This document shows positions 14,931 through 23,590 of a stretch of DNA of 64,000 bases, in pieces. The notes under the pieces are model-generated. The model did no database searches, had not been told where the DNA came from, and saw only the letters and a program-made list of their open reading frames with translations. Every line of letters starts with the position of its first letter. Positions within the stretch are counted from its first letter, which is position 1. The stretch spans positions 1-64,000 of the forward strand of contig JAGXKN010000001.1 in assembly GCA_018335195.1 (NCBI GenBank), in the 5' to 3' direction. A program made the position numbers and the translations under genes. This DNA comes from Desulfobacterales bacterium (lineage in GTDB: Bacteria; Desulfobacterota; Desulfobacteria; Desulfobacterales; Desulfosalsimonadaceae).

Positions 14931-17513
14931 ATGGACGGGAGCATGAAAAAAGACGATTCCATGACCAGTGCGGGAAGCGGCGGCATTGAGATCAGCCGCC
15001 GGGCGTTTGTCAAATCTTCGCTGGCCGCAGGTGCTGTGCTGGGCTCCGGACTGAGCTTGAGCGCCTTTGTGCCCATGAAAAGAGCCAATGCGGAAACCGG
15101 GAAACAATCGGCACAATGGATGCCTGCCGCCTGCCAGGGATGCACCTCCTGGTGTGCCAAACAAGTCTACGTCATTGACGGAAAAGCCGTCAAGGTACGA
15201 GGCAACCCCCATTCAAAGGTCAACCAGGGGGCCAGCTGCCCCAGGGCGCACATGGCCTTGCAGCAGGTCTATGATCCGGACCGGATCAAGGTGCCCATGA
15301 AAAGAACCAACCCGGAAAAGGGCCGGGACCAAGACCCGAAATTTGTGCCGGTTTCCTGGGACGAGGCTTTGGACATGATGGCAGACCGCGTCATGGAGCT
15401 TCGCGAAAACGGGGAATCCCACAAATACATGCTCATGCGCGGCCGCTACACCTACATGCGCGACATCCTTTACGACTCCATGACCAAGATCATCGGATCG
15501 CCCAACAACATCTCCCACAGCGCCATATGTGCAGAAGGCGAAAAATTCGGCCCCTACTATACCGAGGGCTTCTGGGGCTACCGGCAATATGACGTGGAAA
15601 ATACCCGATACATACTGCTCTGGGGCGCCGATCCCCTGGCTGCCAACCGCCAGGTCTCCTATTATTCCAAGGCCTGGGGCAGCGCCCTGGACCGGGCCAA
15701 GGTGGCCATCGTGGAGCCCAGGCTGTCAGCCACGGCCGCCAAGGCCGATGAATGGATTCCGGCGCGTCCCGGATACGACGGGGCCCTGGCTGTGGCCATG
15801 GCCCACGTGATCCTTACAGAAGGGCTGTGGTACAGGGATTTTGTGGGTGATTTCAAAGACGGGAAAAACCGTTTCATTGAAGGGCGTGAAGTGGATGAAG
15901 ACCTGTTTGCGGAAAAACATACACACGGCGTGGTCCGGTGGTGGAACCTGGAACTAAAAGACAAGACCCCGCAATGGGCCGAGGAAATCTCCGGGGTGGA
16001 GGCCGCGCAGATCCGCAGGGTAGCCGTGGAATTTGCACAAGCCGCCCCGCACGTCATGTCCTGGCTGGGCGGCGGGCCGGTCATGCAGGTAAGGGGAGGC
16101 TATGCCAGCATGGCCTGCCACGCCCTAAACGGCCTTGTGGGCGCCTGTGACAATCTGGGCGGCACCATGGTATCAAACAAGGAATATACCAGCGGATTTC
16201 CCGGATATGATCAATACCTGGATGATATCGCCAAAAAAGGCACCCAGCATGAAAAAATCGACCAGCGCGGCCGCCTGGAATTTCCCTGCCTCAAGAAAGG
16301 AAAATCCGGGGGCGGCGTGATCACCAACCGGGCCGCAGACGGCATCGCAGATGAAGATCCCTATGAAATCAAAATGGCAATCGCCTACATGAACAACTTC
16401 AACTTCTCCGCCCCCCAGGGACAGCGGTGGGACAAGGCGCTTTCCAAAATCCCCTTCCTGGTCCACATCACCACCAACGCCTCGGAATTTTCCTGGTTTG
16501 CCGATCTGGTCCTGCCGGATACCCATCACATGTTTGAAAAATGGGGGTATTTGAAATCCACGGGCAACGGCTACCGCCATGTGCCGCTTTTGCAGCCCAT
16601 CATTGACATGCCCTTTGATTTTAAGATCGATGAGACCGAAATCCCCTTTCTGCTGGGCAAAAAACTGGCCGAGCGCGGCTTTGACAACCTGCACCGCTAT
16701 CACGTGGAGCAGTTTGCCGACCCGGAAACCGGAAAATCGCCTGAAGATGAAAAACAGTTTTCCGAATATGCCGCAAAAATCGCCACCCGGGATCTGTGGG
16801 ACCCCAAACGCCACAAGGGCGGGGACAAAATCAACGGCTGGGAGGAATTCAAAAAAATCGGGGTCTGGAACTCGGACCCCTATCCCTACCGCGCCAGGTG
16901 GAGCAAAATGAAAACCGAAACCGGAAAATTTGAATTCTACTCCCAGACCCTGAAAACCGCCCTGGAAAAACACGGCAAAAAACACGACACAGATGTGGAC
17001 CACGTGCTTGAGGTCTGCAAATACGAGGCACGCGGGGAACTGGCCTTTGTGCCGCATCACGAGGAACCTTATGTGCACGGTGATCCCGGGGAATATCCGC
17101 TTTTGTTTGTGGATCACAAGGCCCGGCTCAACCGCGAGGGCCGGTCTGCCAACTGCTCCTGGTATTATGAGCTAAAGGACCTGGATCCCGGGGATGTGAA
17201 CTACCAGGACGCGGCCAAGCTCAACCCCAAAGATGCGGCTGCCCTGGGGATTGAAAAAGGGGATAAAATCAAGATCATCTCCCCGGTGGGGGAAATCGAG
17301 TGCACGGCCACGCTGTGGGAAGGCGTCCGGCCAGGATGTGTGGCCAAATGCTACGGCCAGGGCCACTGGGCCTACGGCAGCCGGGCAGCCGAGGTTTTCG
17401 GCAAAAAACCCCGGGGCGGAAACAACAACTACATTCTTCCCGCAGATTATGACCGTTTGAGCGGATCTTCGGCTTATTACAGCACCACCCGGGTGAAAAT
17501 CGTCAAGCTGTAA
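14931..17513 (+). CDS. arrA: respiratory arsenate reductase catalytic subunit
   Basis: Mo-bisPGD enzyme of the DMSO reductase superfamily, 860 aa, that reduces arsenate to arsenite as terminal step of respiration. A Tat signal is present (SRRAFVK at 22-28 and a hydrophobic run), so it is exported folded. The 4Fe-4S motif is C68-X2-C71-X3-C75-X27-C103. Cys200 in SHSAICAEGEKFG is the likely Mo ligand. RGRY at 170-173 is the form reported for ArrA, where arsenite-oxidising ArxA has a different motif, and FVGDFKDGKNRF is also ArrA-like. The exact start is unclear (14931, 14943 or 14961), none with an ideal RBS. Genes for the Fe-S, anchor and chaperone subunits follow directly. Confidence 0.88.
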   Translation: MDGSMKKDDSMTSAGSGGIEISRRAFVKSSLAAGAVLGSGLSLSAFVPMKRANAETGKQSAQWMPAACQGCTSWCAKQVYVIDGKAVKVRGNPHSKVNQGASCPRAHMALQQVYDPDRIKVPMKRTNPEKGRDQDPKFVPVSWDEALDMMADRVMELRENGESHKYMLMRGRYTYMRDILYDSMTKIIGSPNNISHSAICAEGEKFGPYYTEGFWGYRQYDVENTRYILLWGADPLAANRQVSYYSKAWGSALDRAKVAIVEPRLSATAAKADEWIPARPGYDGALAVAMAHVILTEGLWYRDFVGDFKDGKNRFIEGREVDEDLFAEKHTHGVVRWWNLELKDKTPQWAEEISGVEAAQIRRVAVEFAQAAPHVMSWLGGGPVMQVRGGYASMACHALNGLVGACDNLGGTMVSNKEYTSGFPGYDQYLDDIAKKGTQHEKIDQRGRLEFPCLKKGKSGGGVITNRAADGIADEDPYEIKMAIAYMNNFNFSAPQGQRWDKALSKIPFLVHITTNASEFSWFADLVLPDTHHMFEKWGYLKSTGNGYRHVPLLQPIIDMPFDFKIDETEIPFLLGKKLAERGFDNLHRYHVEQFADPETGKSPEDEKQFSEYAAKIATRDLWDPKRHKGGDKINGWEEFKKIGVWNSDPYPYRARWSKMKTETGKFEFYSQTLKTALEKHGKKHDTDVDHVLEVCKYEARGELAFVPHHEEPYVHGDPGEYPLLFVDHKARLNREGRSANCSWYYELKDLDPGDVNYQDAAKLNPKDAAALGIEKGDKIKIISPVGEIECTATLWEGVRPGCVAKCYGQGHWAYGSRAAEVFGKKPRGGNNNYILPADYDRLSGSSAYYSTTRVKIVKL

Positions 17514-17547
17514 TCCGCCGGAAAACCAATTTGAGGAGGCTTAAAGC

Positions 17548-18273
17548 ATGAAATACGCAATGGTCATAGACCTCCAGCGATGCGTTGGCTGCGGGGCCTG
17601 CATTATCGCCTGCAAAAATGAGAACAATCTCACAGAAGGCATCAGCTGGTCCTACAAGATCACCGAAACCGTGGGGACATTTCCAAATGTGCGCTTTCAC
17701 TACATCCCCACACTTTGCAATCACTGCGCATATGCGCCCTGCGTGCGGGGATGCCCCACCCGGGCCATGCACAAGGCAGAAGGCGGGATCACCATGCATG
17801 ACCCCAACAAGTGCATCGGGTGCCGGTACTGCATTGCCAACTGTCCCTACGGGGTGATTTCCTATAACTGGGAGGAGCCGCACCAGCAATGGAGACAAAA
17901 AAAAGTGCTTATCAAGGACTGCACCACTTCCGGTGCTGAACAGGCATCTGCCTACGGCACCCCCCGCAGGCCCCCTTATGAAAATCCTGAGCGGGGCACA
18001 ACCCTTCCCGCGGAAAGGCCCATGGGCGTGGTGGAAAAATGCACTTTCTGCGACCACCGGCTGATGCGCGGACTGCTTCCCTACTGCGTGGAGGCATGTC
18101 CGGCAGACGCCCGGATTTTCGGGGACTTAGACGACCCGAAAAGCGAGGTAAGCAAGCTGATTGGCAAATACAGGCCTTACAGGCTAAAAGAGCACCTGGG
18201 AACCGAGCCCAAGATATACTATATCCGGAGCTTTAACCCCGGAACCTATACACAGACCAAAGGAGGATTCTGA
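17548..18273 (+). CDS. arrB: respiratory arsenate reductase Fe-S subunit
   Basis: Ferredoxin-like subunit of 241 aa with four 4Fe-4S motifs: CVGCGACIIAC near the N-terminus, CNHCAYAPCVRGC, CIGCRYCIANC and CTFCDHRL...YCVEAC. This is the normal layout of DmsB/PsrB/ArrB subunits that wire the catalytic subunit to the membrane. It has no own signal peptide, so it is presumably carried out with ArrA by the Tat system. A strong GAGGAGG lies before the ATG, 34 bases after arrA. Its stop overlaps the next start (TGATG). Confidence 0.92.
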   Translation: MKYAMVIDLQRCVGCGACIIACKNENNLTEGISWSYKITETVGTFPNVRFHYIPTLCNHCAYAPCVRGCPTRAMHKAEGGITMHDPNKCIGCRYCIANCPYGVISYNWEEPHQQWRQKKVLIKDCTTSGAEQASAYGTPRRPPYENPERGTTLPAERPMGVVEKCTFCDHRLMRGLLPYCVEACPADARIFGDLDDPKSEVSKLIGKYRPYRLKEHLGTEPKIYYIRSFNPGTYTQTKGGF

Positions 18274-19412
18274 TGGCTGCCAGCAAAACATTTACCAGGG
18301 CCTGGACATTGCTGCTGATCCTGGGGCTTGCACTGGGCCTCTTTGCGGCCCTGACAACCATAATTGCCGGCTTGGGCGTCTATAACACAAGAGACGTTGT
18401 ATTCTGGGGACTTCCCATGGCAGGATACCTGTTTTTCGGCCTGACCGCCGCCGGGCTGACCCTGCTGTCCTCGCTGCCCACGGTATTCGGAGCCAAACAT
18501 CTTTATCCGGTGGCCAAAAGGGCCGCGCTGCTGGCCTTTGCCACGCTGCTGGCAGGCCTGATGTGCAAGGGGCTGGATCTGGGCCCCATCAGCACCCTGA
18601 CCAACCTGATCTGGATCGCTTTTTCTCCGAACCTGACCTCGCCCATCTGGTGGATGGCCATTCTTTATGGTTTTTATTTTGCATTTGTGGTGTTTAAGTT
18701 TCTGACCATGCACCAGGGCAAATGGCATCGGGCAGAAGGGGTGTTTGCCGCCATCGGCGCACTGCTGCTGTCTTTTTTCTCTTATTTGTCCCTGTCTGTG
18801 GTATTTGGCACGGTGCAGGCAAGACTGGGATTTTTCGGATTCACCCTGGGCCTGTATTTTCTGGTCACCGCCCTTGCCAGCGGACTGGCGGCCCTGCTGT
18901 TGTCCTCGGTGATCAATGACTCGCTGAAGGCGGGCAAAAACGAGGGAGAAATCCGGGCGCGAGGTGATCTGAGCCTGTATCTGGGCATTGCCCTGGGCGC
19001 CACCCTGGTGGTGTTTCTGCTCCGGGTCATCCGGGCGTTTGCCGCCGAAACCGAGCAGATGGCCGGATTCGTGCATATGATGACCAGCCTGTCTTTTAAT
19101 GTCGAATTAATCGCCGGCATACTCATCCCCTTGGCAATACTGGCTTTTGCCGCCCTGCGCAAAAACGCCGCAGCCCAGCTTGCCGCCGCTGTCTTGGTGC
19201 TGGTCGGAATGTTTGCGGGCCGGTTTGAACAGCTTTTGTCCGGCAACGTCAAACCCATGGGCGTGCAGGCAGAAGGAGCCCCGCAGTTTATCCATTACGT
19301 GCCCAGCATTTATGAATGGGGAATTATTCTGCTGGTGTTAAGCCTTGTTTTGACCATTTATACCCTGGCGGAACGCTATCTGGACCTGGGAGCGGCCCCG
19401 GAGGAAGCCTGA
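18273..19412 (+). CDS. arrC: NrfD/PsrC-type membrane anchor subunit
   Basis: Hydrophobic protein of 379 aa with about ten membrane helices, of the NrfD/PsrC type that oxidises menaquinol and passes electrons to the Fe-S subunit. Charged loops alternate with segments such as SPIWWMAILYGFYFAFVVFKF. The start overlaps the arrB stop (TGATG) with AGGAGG upstream, and its stop overlaps the chaperone start in the same manner, so translation is coupled. Some Arr systems lack an anchor and use CymA instead; here the anchor makes a self-sufficient quinol-dependent arsenate reductase likely. Confidence 0.88.
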   Translation: MAASKTFTRAWTLLLILGLALGLFAALTTIIAGLGVYNTRDVVFWGLPMAGYLFFGLTAAGLTLLSSLPTVFGAKHLYPVAKRAALLAFATLLAGLMCKGLDLGPISTLTNLIWIAFSPNLTSPIWWMAILYGFYFAFVVFKFLTMHQGKWHRAEGVFAAIGALLLSFFSYLSLSVVFGTVQARLGFFGFTLGLYFLVTALASGLAALLLSSVINDSLKAGKNEGEIRARGDLSLYLGIALGATLVVFLLRVIRAFAAETEQMAGFVHMMTSLSFNVELIAGILIPLAILAFAALRKNAAAQLAAAVLVLVGMFAGRFEQLLSGNVKPMGVQAEGAPQFIHYVPSIYEWGIILLVLSLVLTIYTLAERYLDLGAAPEEA

Positions 19413-19993
19413 TGTTTTTTCCCGAGGCGTTTGCGGCCATGGCGGCCTTTTATGCAGAGCCGGCCGCCGGGCTGGCTCAAAAGCTGGATCCGTTGTGCGG
19501 CCCGGAACCTGTGCACGAAGGCATTGCTCCCCTCGACATCCGGGAATTGAAAAACCGGTTTGAAACAACTGATCCCGATGAACTGCGCCTGGACCATGCA
19601 CGTCTTTTCGTCGGCCCGTTTGAACTGGTGGCACCGCCGTTCGGGTCGGTGTATCTCGACGGCAAACGGACCCTGATGGGCGAATCCACCCGTAGTGCAA
19701 TGGAATTATACCGCCGGGCCGGCCTGGATATGGCCGAGGATTTCAACAACCCCCCGGACCACGTGATTGCAGAGCTTGAGTTTCTGGCCTATCTTCATTC
19801 CGCCCGCCGGGCCGCAGATGACGATACCCAACACCTGCTCCGGGATCTGCATCACCAATTTGTCCGGCAGCACCTGGGCGCCTGGATAGAACCTTTTACC
19901 CGCAAGATGGAACAAGGCGCTGAAACCGGTTTTTATCAGCTGCTGGCTCCGGTCACCAACAGCCTTGTGCTGGCCGAGGCCCGGAGGGCCTGA
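19412..19993 (+). CDS. arrD: TorD-family assembly chaperone
   Basis: Cytoplasmic helical chaperone of 193 aa of the TorD/DmsD family, which binds the Tat signal and helps insert the Mo cofactor. Family features are DELRLDHARLFVGPFELVAPPFGSVYLDGKRTLMG and later DHVIAELEFLAYL, corresponding to the conserved Y/F-x-x-L-F-x-G and E-x-D-H motifs. The start at 19412 overlaps the arrC stop. It is the fourth gene of the arrABCD unit. Confidence 0.9.
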   Translation: MFFPEAFAAMAAFYAEPAAGLAQKLDPLCGPEPVHEGIAPLDIRELKNRFETTDPDELRLDHARLFVGPFELVAPPFGSVYLDGKRTLMGESTRSAMELYRRAGLDMAEDFNNPPDHVIAELEFLAYLHSARRAADDDTQHLLRDLHHQFVRQHLGAWIEPFTRKMEQGAETGFYQLLAPVTNSLVLAEARRA

Positions 19994-20030
19994 TGAGCTT
20001 GAGGCCCGATCACCCCCTGCAGAACCCGGG

Positions 20031-20050
20031 GGGCTTGCCTCCCCAAGCCC
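20031..20050 (+). terminator. possible terminator after arr operon
   Basis: GGGCTTG and CAAGCCC form a perfect 7-bp stem with a 6-base loop, 38 bases after the chaperone stop. The run after it is only GGTTTT after a few bases, so termination would be weak. Confidence 0.35.
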
Positions 20051-20092
20051 GGTCCGGTTTTCCGTTGATCCTGATTTAAGGAAAATAACGCC

Positions 20093-21457
20093 TTGCCTGT
20101 GAAACAAATGCTGATCATCGGCGCAAGTGATGCGGGCATCAGCGCGGCCCTGCGGATCCGGGAGCTTGCCCCGGAAGCCGAAGTCACGGTGATGGCAAAA
20201 GACGCCTACCCCAACTTCAGCATATGCGGCCTGCCGTTTTATTTGAGCGGCGAAGTGACCGACTGGCGGAAACTTGCCCACCGCACGGCAAAAGAGATCA
20301 CAGAGCAGGGAATACGCCTGCTGCTGGATCACGAGGCTACAGCCGTTGATCCGGCGGCAAAACAAGTAAGCGTGCGCGCCGGCGGGGATGTCCGCCGGAT
20401 CGAATATGACAAGCTGCTAATCGCCACCGGCGCCGAGTCAATCAAACCGCCCATTGAGGGCCTTGACGCTCCGGGCGTGTTTTTTCTGCGATGGATGGCA
20501 GACAGCTTTGCGATCAAGCGGTTCATGGATCAAAAGCAGCCGAAGCGCGCCGTTGTCATCGGCGGGGGCTACATCGGCCTGGAAATGGCAGATGCGTTGA
20601 CACGCAGGCAAATTGCGGTCACCCTGGTGGAGTTCGCCCCGGAGGTGCTGTCCACACTCGATCCGGATCTGGGGCAATTGATCCGGGCCGAGCTTGAATC
20701 CGGCGGCGTGCGGGTGATCACGGGAAAGGCGGTGCAGCGCATTTCGCAGAACGGAAGTGAACTGCGGGTGCATACCGATACCGGTGAAACCGAGGCAGCC
20801 GACATGGTGCTGACGGCGGCCGGGGCCCGGCCCGCCGCGGATCTGGCGCAAACTGCGGGTATCGGCACCGGAGCGGCAAACGCGATTTCCGTGGACCGCA
20901 CCATGGCCACTCAGATACCCGGCATCTGGGCAGCCGGCGACTGCGCACAGACCTGGCACCGCATCCTGGAGCGCCACGTCTACCTTCCCCTGGGGACCAC
21001 GGCCCACAAGCAGGGACGCGTGGCCGGGGAAAACATGCTCGGCGGAAGTTGCGAATTTCAGGGCAGCCTGGGCACCCAGGCGGTCAAGGTTTTTGACCGC
21101 GTGGCCGCCCGCACCGGTTTAAAAGACAAGGATGCGGCAGAAGCCGGATTTGATCCACTGACCGTGCCGCTTGTCACTCCGGATCACAAGGCCTACTACC
21201 CGGGGGCAAATCATCTGCACATCCGCATCACTGGCGACCGGTCATCCGGCCGTCTGCTCGGGGCGCAGATGGTCGGCCACCGCACCTCCGAGGTATCCAA
21301 GCGCATCGATATCCTTGCCGCGGCCCTTTACCACAAAATGCACGTCCGGGAACTCTGCAACCTGGATCTTTCCTACACCCCGCCGCTTTCCTCCCCCTGG
21401 GACCCGGTACAGGCCGCGGCTATGACCTGGTGCGGCAGCCGCGGAAAGCAGCATTAA
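20093..21457 (+). CDS. CoA-disulfide-reductase-like FAD/NAD(P)H oxidoreductase
   Basis: Flavoprotein of 454 aa of the CoA-disulfide reductase / NADH oxidase / Npsr family, which reduces CoA disulfide, persulfide, polysulfide or elemental sulfur. An FAD site IIGASDAGISAA opens the protein, the redox Cys is Cys45 in NFSICGLPFYLSG, the NAD site is VIGGGYIGLEMA, and ATQIPGIWAAGDCAQ binds FAD. The C-terminal dimerisation domain is normal, and no rhodanese domain is fused. TTG at 20093 is chosen as start because AAGGA lies 9 bases upstream. It sits 100 bases downstream of the arr genes and could recycle low-molecular-weight thiols used against arsenic. Confidence 0.87.
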   Translation: MPVKQMLIIGASDAGISAALRIRELAPEAEVTVMAKDAYPNFSICGLPFYLSGEVTDWRKLAHRTAKEITEQGIRLLLDHEATAVDPAAKQVSVRAGGDVRRIEYDKLLIATGAESIKPPIEGLDAPGVFFLRWMADSFAIKRFMDQKQPKRAVVIGGGYIGLEMADALTRRQIAVTLVEFAPEVLSTLDPDLGQLIRAELESGGVRVITGKAVQRISQNGSELRVHTDTGETEAADMVLTAAGARPAADLAQTAGIGTGAANAISVDRTMATQIPGIWAAGDCAQTWHRILERHVYLPLGTTAHKQGRVAGENMLGGSCEFQGSLGTQAVKVFDRVAARTGLKDKDAAEAGFDPLTVPLVTPDHKAYYPGANHLHIRITGDRSSGRLLGAQMVGHRTSEVSKRIDILAAALYHKMHVRELCNLDLSYTPPLSSPWDPVQAAAMTWCGSRGKQH

Positions 21458-21550
21458 TACGAGCAGTTCCAAGGCCCGCTTTTATACAAAACCGTCTGTA
21501 TTTCCGTTTCCCGCGCGAACAACCCGGGGCCTCTTATTCGTATGTTGATT

Positions 21551-21580
21551 TTGCCGTATAATAGAGCTATTATACGGCAA
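21551..21580. promoter_or_regulatory. perfect 14-bp inverted repeat containing -10 boxes
   Basis: TTGCCGTATAATAG and its exact complement CTATTATACGGCAA flank a central AG. Each arm contains a TATAAT hexamer, so the palindrome overlaps a possible -10 box on both strands. It lies 144 bases upstream of the mntA start and is a plausible autoregulatory operator for the toxin-antitoxin pair. Confidence 0.6.
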
Positions 21581-21723
21581 ACAGGACCTTACGCTTAAAT
21601 TGCGCGTTTCAAATTTTTAAACTTTTTGTTTTCATATTATTTTAAAGGATTTGAATCAATTTTACCTTTAAAAATTTGAAACCCTTCGGGATTTCCGAAG
21701 AATCGCCTATAACAGAGGTACCC

Positions 21724-22116
21724 ATGGTGGAGGAAATATCCCGCATATTATCAGAATTCACACCACGTGTGCTTTTTGCCTATGTGTTCGGCTCCACCGG
21801 CACGGCGATGGAAAATTCGCTGAGCGACCTGGATGTTGCCGTATACCTGGATGCCGAAGCCGGCTCAATCGAACTGAACCATAAGTTGTCTCTTTACGCA
21901 GAGATCTCCCGTGTGACAAAACGGAATGACATTGATGTGGTTATTCTAAATACATGCTCCAACCAACTCCTTGTTTATGACATCATGATCAACGGCAAAC
22001 TGATTTATGATGCCGATCCCGGGGCCAGAGCCGTTTTTGAGCAACAGATGCTGCATGCCGCCATTGATTTTAAGGAAAGCCGGGACAGGATTTTGTATGA
22101 TACAAGAGCGGATTGA
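21724..22116 (+). CDS. mntA: MntA-type nucleotidyltransferase antitoxin
   Basis: Minimal nucleotidyltransferase of 130 aa. The signature GS-X10-DXD is complete: GS at 23-24 and D35, D37 (SLSDLDVAV). In characterised HepT-MntA systems such an enzyme AMPylates a tyrosine of the HEPN toxin and silences it. The ATG at 21724 is chosen over an upstream TTG because AGAGG lies 5 bases before it. It overlaps the toxin gene by 20 bases, the usual coupling of these pairs. Confidence 0.88.
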   Translation: MVEEISRILSEFTPRVLFAYVFGSTGTAMENSLSDLDVAVYLDAEAGSIELNHKLSLYAEISRVTKRNDIDVVILNTCSNQLLVYDIMINGKLIYDADPGARAVFEQQMLHAAIDFKESRDRILYDTRAD

Positions 22117-22510
22117 GCAGAAAAAAGCCCGTATCCTCGAATATGTTGGTTTGATCAAAAGCCTTCGGGAGGATTGCTCGGAGCGCTTTGACACCGATCC
22201 GGTATATCGCGGAGCACTGCTTCATTACCTCTATTTAACGGCGGATTCATGCATCGCCCTGGCGATCCTGACAATAAAGCTCAAGGCGCTGCGACCGCCG
22301 CAAACGTATGCGGAAGCATTTGATATTCTATCTGAAAATCGTATTCTCGCCCCCGAATTTGCCCACTCCTTTGCCAGAATTGCAGGTTTTCGAAACTTCC
22401 TTGCCCATGATTATGAGTCTGTGGACGGCCGGCAAATTTGTAATTACCTGTTTTCCGGGATTGAGGAGGTAGAAGAATATATCTCCAGAATAGAACAGGC
22501 AGTGAGATGA
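22097..22510 (+). CDS. hepT: HepT-type HEPN toxin (DUF86)
   Basis: Helical HEPN-domain protein of 137 aa. The ribonuclease motif RX4HXY is intact as RNFLAHDY (Arg99, His104, Tyr106); the tyrosine is the known AMPylation target of the partner. The start at 22097 has AGGA 6 bases upstream and lies inside the end of mntA. It is likely the toxin of a type VII toxin-antitoxin pair. Confidence 0.9.
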   Translation: MIQERIEQKKARILEYVGLIKSLREDCSERFDTDPVYRGALLHYLYLTADSCIALAILTIKLKALRPPQTYAEAFDILSENRILAPEFAHSFARIAGFRNFLAHDYESVDGRQICNYLFSGIEEVEEYISRIEQAVR

Positions 22511-22652
22511 AACGGCCGCCAATCAAGGATCCGCGCTTTTCCTAATCCGTGCATAAGCATATAGATATCAACTAAAGTTTTAGTTCTTTCCCTGCCCTTG
22601 ACAAGGTTGCAGAAAAACTTCAAAACCCGCGCAAGCAGCAAGGAGGTATGAA

Positions 22653-23456
22653 ATGCACTTTCAAGATGAATTTCAGGGCCGGTCGATTATCGTGACCGGA
22701 TCCGCGGGCGGCATCGGAAAGGAAACCGCCCTGCGCTTTGCACAGGAGGGTGCGAAAGTCGCGATATGCGATGTGAAAGTTGAGGCCGGAGAGCAAACGG
22801 CCAAGGAGATCAACAATTCCGGAGGCAGTGCTTTTTTTGCCGAAATGGATGTCTCGGATCCGGCGGCGGTGGACCGGGTGGTGGAACAGACACTTGCAAA
22901 TTTCGGTGGCATCGACGTGCTGGTCAACAGCGCGGGCATTTCCGGCAGCGGATTCCGGAATCTTTCCAAGGTCGAAGATGCCGAATGGGACCGCACCTAC
23001 CAGGTAAACCTGCGGGGCACAGCGCATTGCTGCCGTTCGGTTTTCGGGGTGTTTCGAAAACAGCAGCACGGCAAAATCATCAATGTTTCTTCGGTGGCCG
23101 GCCGGATGCCAGCACCGGGCATGACGCCTTATGCCGCATCCAAGGCCGGGGTGATCAGCCTGACCCAGAGCCTGGCCGCCGAAATGGGCCGGTATAACGT
23201 CAATGTCAACGCCCTGTGCCCGGGCTGGGTCTGGACGCCCATATACAGCCAGAACCAGGAGCTGCAGGCGTATGCGGAAAAAGTCGGCTCCACGCCCCGG
23301 GCCGTGTTCCAGGGCATGGTGGAATCGCTTTGTCCGCTCAAACGGGAGCAGACCGAAGCGGACATGGCCAATGCAATTTTGTTTCTCGCCTCTGAAGCCG
23401 CCGGAAACATCACCGGCCAGGCCATTCACGTGGACGGCGGTGCGGTCATGCGGTAA
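22653..23456 (+). CDS. short-chain dehydrogenase/reductase
   Basis: Classical SDR of 267 aa: NAD(P) motif TGSAGGIGKETA, NSAG (NNAG variant) at the active core, the Ser in NVSSVAG, YAASKAG with catalytic Tyr and Lys, and PGWVWTP after it. Asp in CDVKVE after beta-2 favours NAD. AGGAGG lies 9 bases before the ATG. The substrate is unknown; it begins a same-strand group with the HisF-like and Mo-enzyme genes. Confidence 0.88.
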   Translation: MHFQDEFQGRSIIVTGSAGGIGKETALRFAQEGAKVAICDVKVEAGEQTAKEINNSGGSAFFAEMDVSDPAAVDRVVEQTLANFGGIDVLVNSAGISGSGFRNLSKVEDAEWDRTYQVNLRGTAHCCRSVFGVFRKQQHGKIINVSSVAGRMPAPGMTPYAASKAGVISLTQSLAAEMGRYNVNVNALCPGWVWTPIYSQNQELQAYAEKVGSTPRAVFQGMVESLCPLKREQTEADMANAILFLASEAAGNITGQAIHVDGGAVMR

Positions 23457-23590
23457 GTATTTCAGTGCGGGATTGCCGCTGAAAATATGCAGCACTTCTT
23501 GTATCAGCCCTGCAACTTGTGCTATGCAAAAAACGTTTATGCGCAAGCAATAAAATATGAATTCAAGAAATTGGAAGGCGTGAACAAATT

